Assembly (NCBI RefSeq): GCF_024343775.1
Contig: NZ_RJUF01000010.1
Span: 17,844 to 81,843, forward strand
Source: Lacihabitans soyangensis
GTDB taxonomy: Bacteria > Bacteroidota > Bacteroidia > Cytophagales > Spirosomataceae
DNA: 64,000 bases
Reading direction: 5' to 3'
Below the pieces are notes generated by a model. That model searched no databases, was not told the DNA's origin, and saw only the letters and a program-made list of their open reading frames with translations. Of the stretch, positions 63,265-64,000 are shown piece by piece (the first letter of the stretch is position 1; each line of letters begins with the position of its first letter). Position numbers and translations under genes: made by a program.

Positions 63265-64000
63265 GGTGCTATGTTGAATTAAGTGGGTAAGATAAAATTT
63301 GTTTCTGATATTTGTTCAATGAATAGTGAACAAATATTTCAATTGGCTTTAGGTTTAAATGAGCCGTGGTATGTTTCAAAAGTAGAGTTTTTGGATGGGG
63401 ATTATCAAAAAGAGCTTCATTTAACGATTGACTACAAAGTTGGATTTTTTATTGATAAGACTGGCAAGAGTACTGTACATGATAGAGTAGATAGGAAGTG
63501 GCGGCACCAGAATTTTTTTGAGCATAAGTGTTACCTACATTGTAAAATACCACGTGTAAAAACTGTTGAGAATAAGGTTGAACAAGTCTCAGTACCGTGG
63601 GCACGGGAAGGTAGTGGTTTTACACTTCTGTTTGAGGCATTTAGTATGTTGTTAATAGAGCAAGAAATGCCAGTCAACAAGGTAGGCAAAGTGATTGGAG
63701 TTTACCCCAATCGCATCTGGAATATCTTTAATTATTGGCTTGGAATTGCTTATTGTGGTGCAGATCATAGTGATATTTCAACATTGGGAATAGACGAGAC
63801 AAGTTCTAAAAAGGGGCATGATTATATAACCGTTGCGGTGGATATGAAAACTTCAAGGGTAGTACATGCAACTGAGGGCAAGGGAGCAGACACCATTACG
63901 AAAATAGCTGATTATCTGGAAACTAAAGGTACCCAGAGACAGAATATCAAGCAAGTTTGTATAGACTTATCACCCTCTTTTATCAGTGGTGTGGAGTCAG
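63265..64000 (+). mobile_element. ISL3-family insertion sequence, left part (right end outside window)
   Basis: An ISL3-type transposase frame starts at 63319. The left end is set near GGTGCTATG (63265) only by judgement; no terminal repeat or target duplication can be checked because the right end is beyond the window. Confidence 0.55.
63319..64000 (+). CDS. ISL3-family transposase (5' part, cut by window edge)
   Basis: I translated this frame by hand from ATG 63319; it stays open for 227 codons to the window edge. The N-terminal part has a zinc-finger-like Cys/His region (CYLHCKIPRV, near residue 71) and an HTH-like stretch (MPVNKVGKVIGVYPNRIW). The catalytic domain begins with LGIDETSSKKGHDYITVAVD (first acidic residue) and VCIDLSPSFISGV (second). 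These are hallmarks of ISL3 DDE transposases. The third acidic residue lies outside the window. No frame damage is visible, so the copy may be whole. Confidence 0.88.
   Translation, partial: MNSEQIFQLALGLNEPWYVSKVEFLDGDYQKELHLTIDYKVGFFIDKTGKSTVHDRVDRKWRHQNFFEHKCYLHCKIPRVKTVENKVEQVSVPWAREGSGFTLLFEAFSMLLIEQEMPVNKVGKVIGVYPNRIWNIFNYWLGIAYCGADHSDISTLGIDETSSKKGHDYITVAVDMKTSRVVHATEGKGADTITKIADYLETKGTQRQNIKQVCIDLSPSFISGVES

Overview
The window looks like chromosome of an AT-rich member of the Bacteroidota, most likely order Cytophagales. This is inferred from a fused SecDF, a SusC/SusD pair, many Ser-Cys type lipoprotein signals, TAnnTTTG promoter boxes, ECF sigma/membrane-protein pairs, the DUF6428/ACR3 arsenic operon type and a phosphosulfolactate synthase. 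No rRNA, tRNA or CRISPR array was seen. The left edge cuts an FMN-type glutamate synthase gene and the right edge cuts an ISL3-family transposase gene.

Layout. 1-9.8 kb: glutamate synthase-like flavoprotein and GH130-type lipoprotein, secDF, small exported proteins, queA, cobalamin adenosyltransferase, a CBM9-like protein and a PepSY-like lipoprotein. 10-14.1 kb: ECF sigma factor with a membrane protein ending in a barrel-like domain, a second barrel protein and tyrS. 14.2-22.6 kb, minus strand: ATPase, dxs, two rhomboids (one lacking the active-site histidine), mutL and a BamA-like protein. 22.7-27.6 kb, plus strand: SLC45-like transporter, comA, dedA, aroE, a [2Fe-2S] protein and a HAD nucleotidase. 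27.6-31.6 kb: exported acetolactate decarboxylase-like protein and DinB, then the arsenic operon.

31.6-41.7 kb, minus strand: a compact set of exported planctomycete-type c-type cytochrome proteins (PVC/HEAT, DUF2231-LRR-chitobiase-like, DUF1501, PSD1/DUF1549/DUF1553) with an N-acetylhexosamine-kinase-like gene inside. 42.1-48.8 kb: the propionyl-CoA to succinyl-CoA module (biotin carrier, small mutase-like subunit, biotin carboxylase, B12 methylmalonyl-CoA mutase, carboxyltransferase). The cobalamin adenosyltransferase at 7.5 kb could make its cofactor.

48.8-60.5 kb: a 669-base leader with a perfect hairpin and a tandem TTGGT-N6-ACCAA dyad precedes susC-susD. Then come an ACS-type MFS transporter, a circularly permuted D-amino-acid-oxidase-like flavoprotein, a divergent exported RidA, a diheme cytochrome with its parallel beta-helix partner, and a Crp-family regulator whose ATG is followed three codons later by an in-frame stop. 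60.5-64 kb: patatin-like lipase, GT2 glycosyltransferase, formyltransferase and the ISL3 element.

The strongest leads are the permuted oxidase/RidA pair, the cytochrome-kinase gene set, and the tandem dyad in the susC leader.
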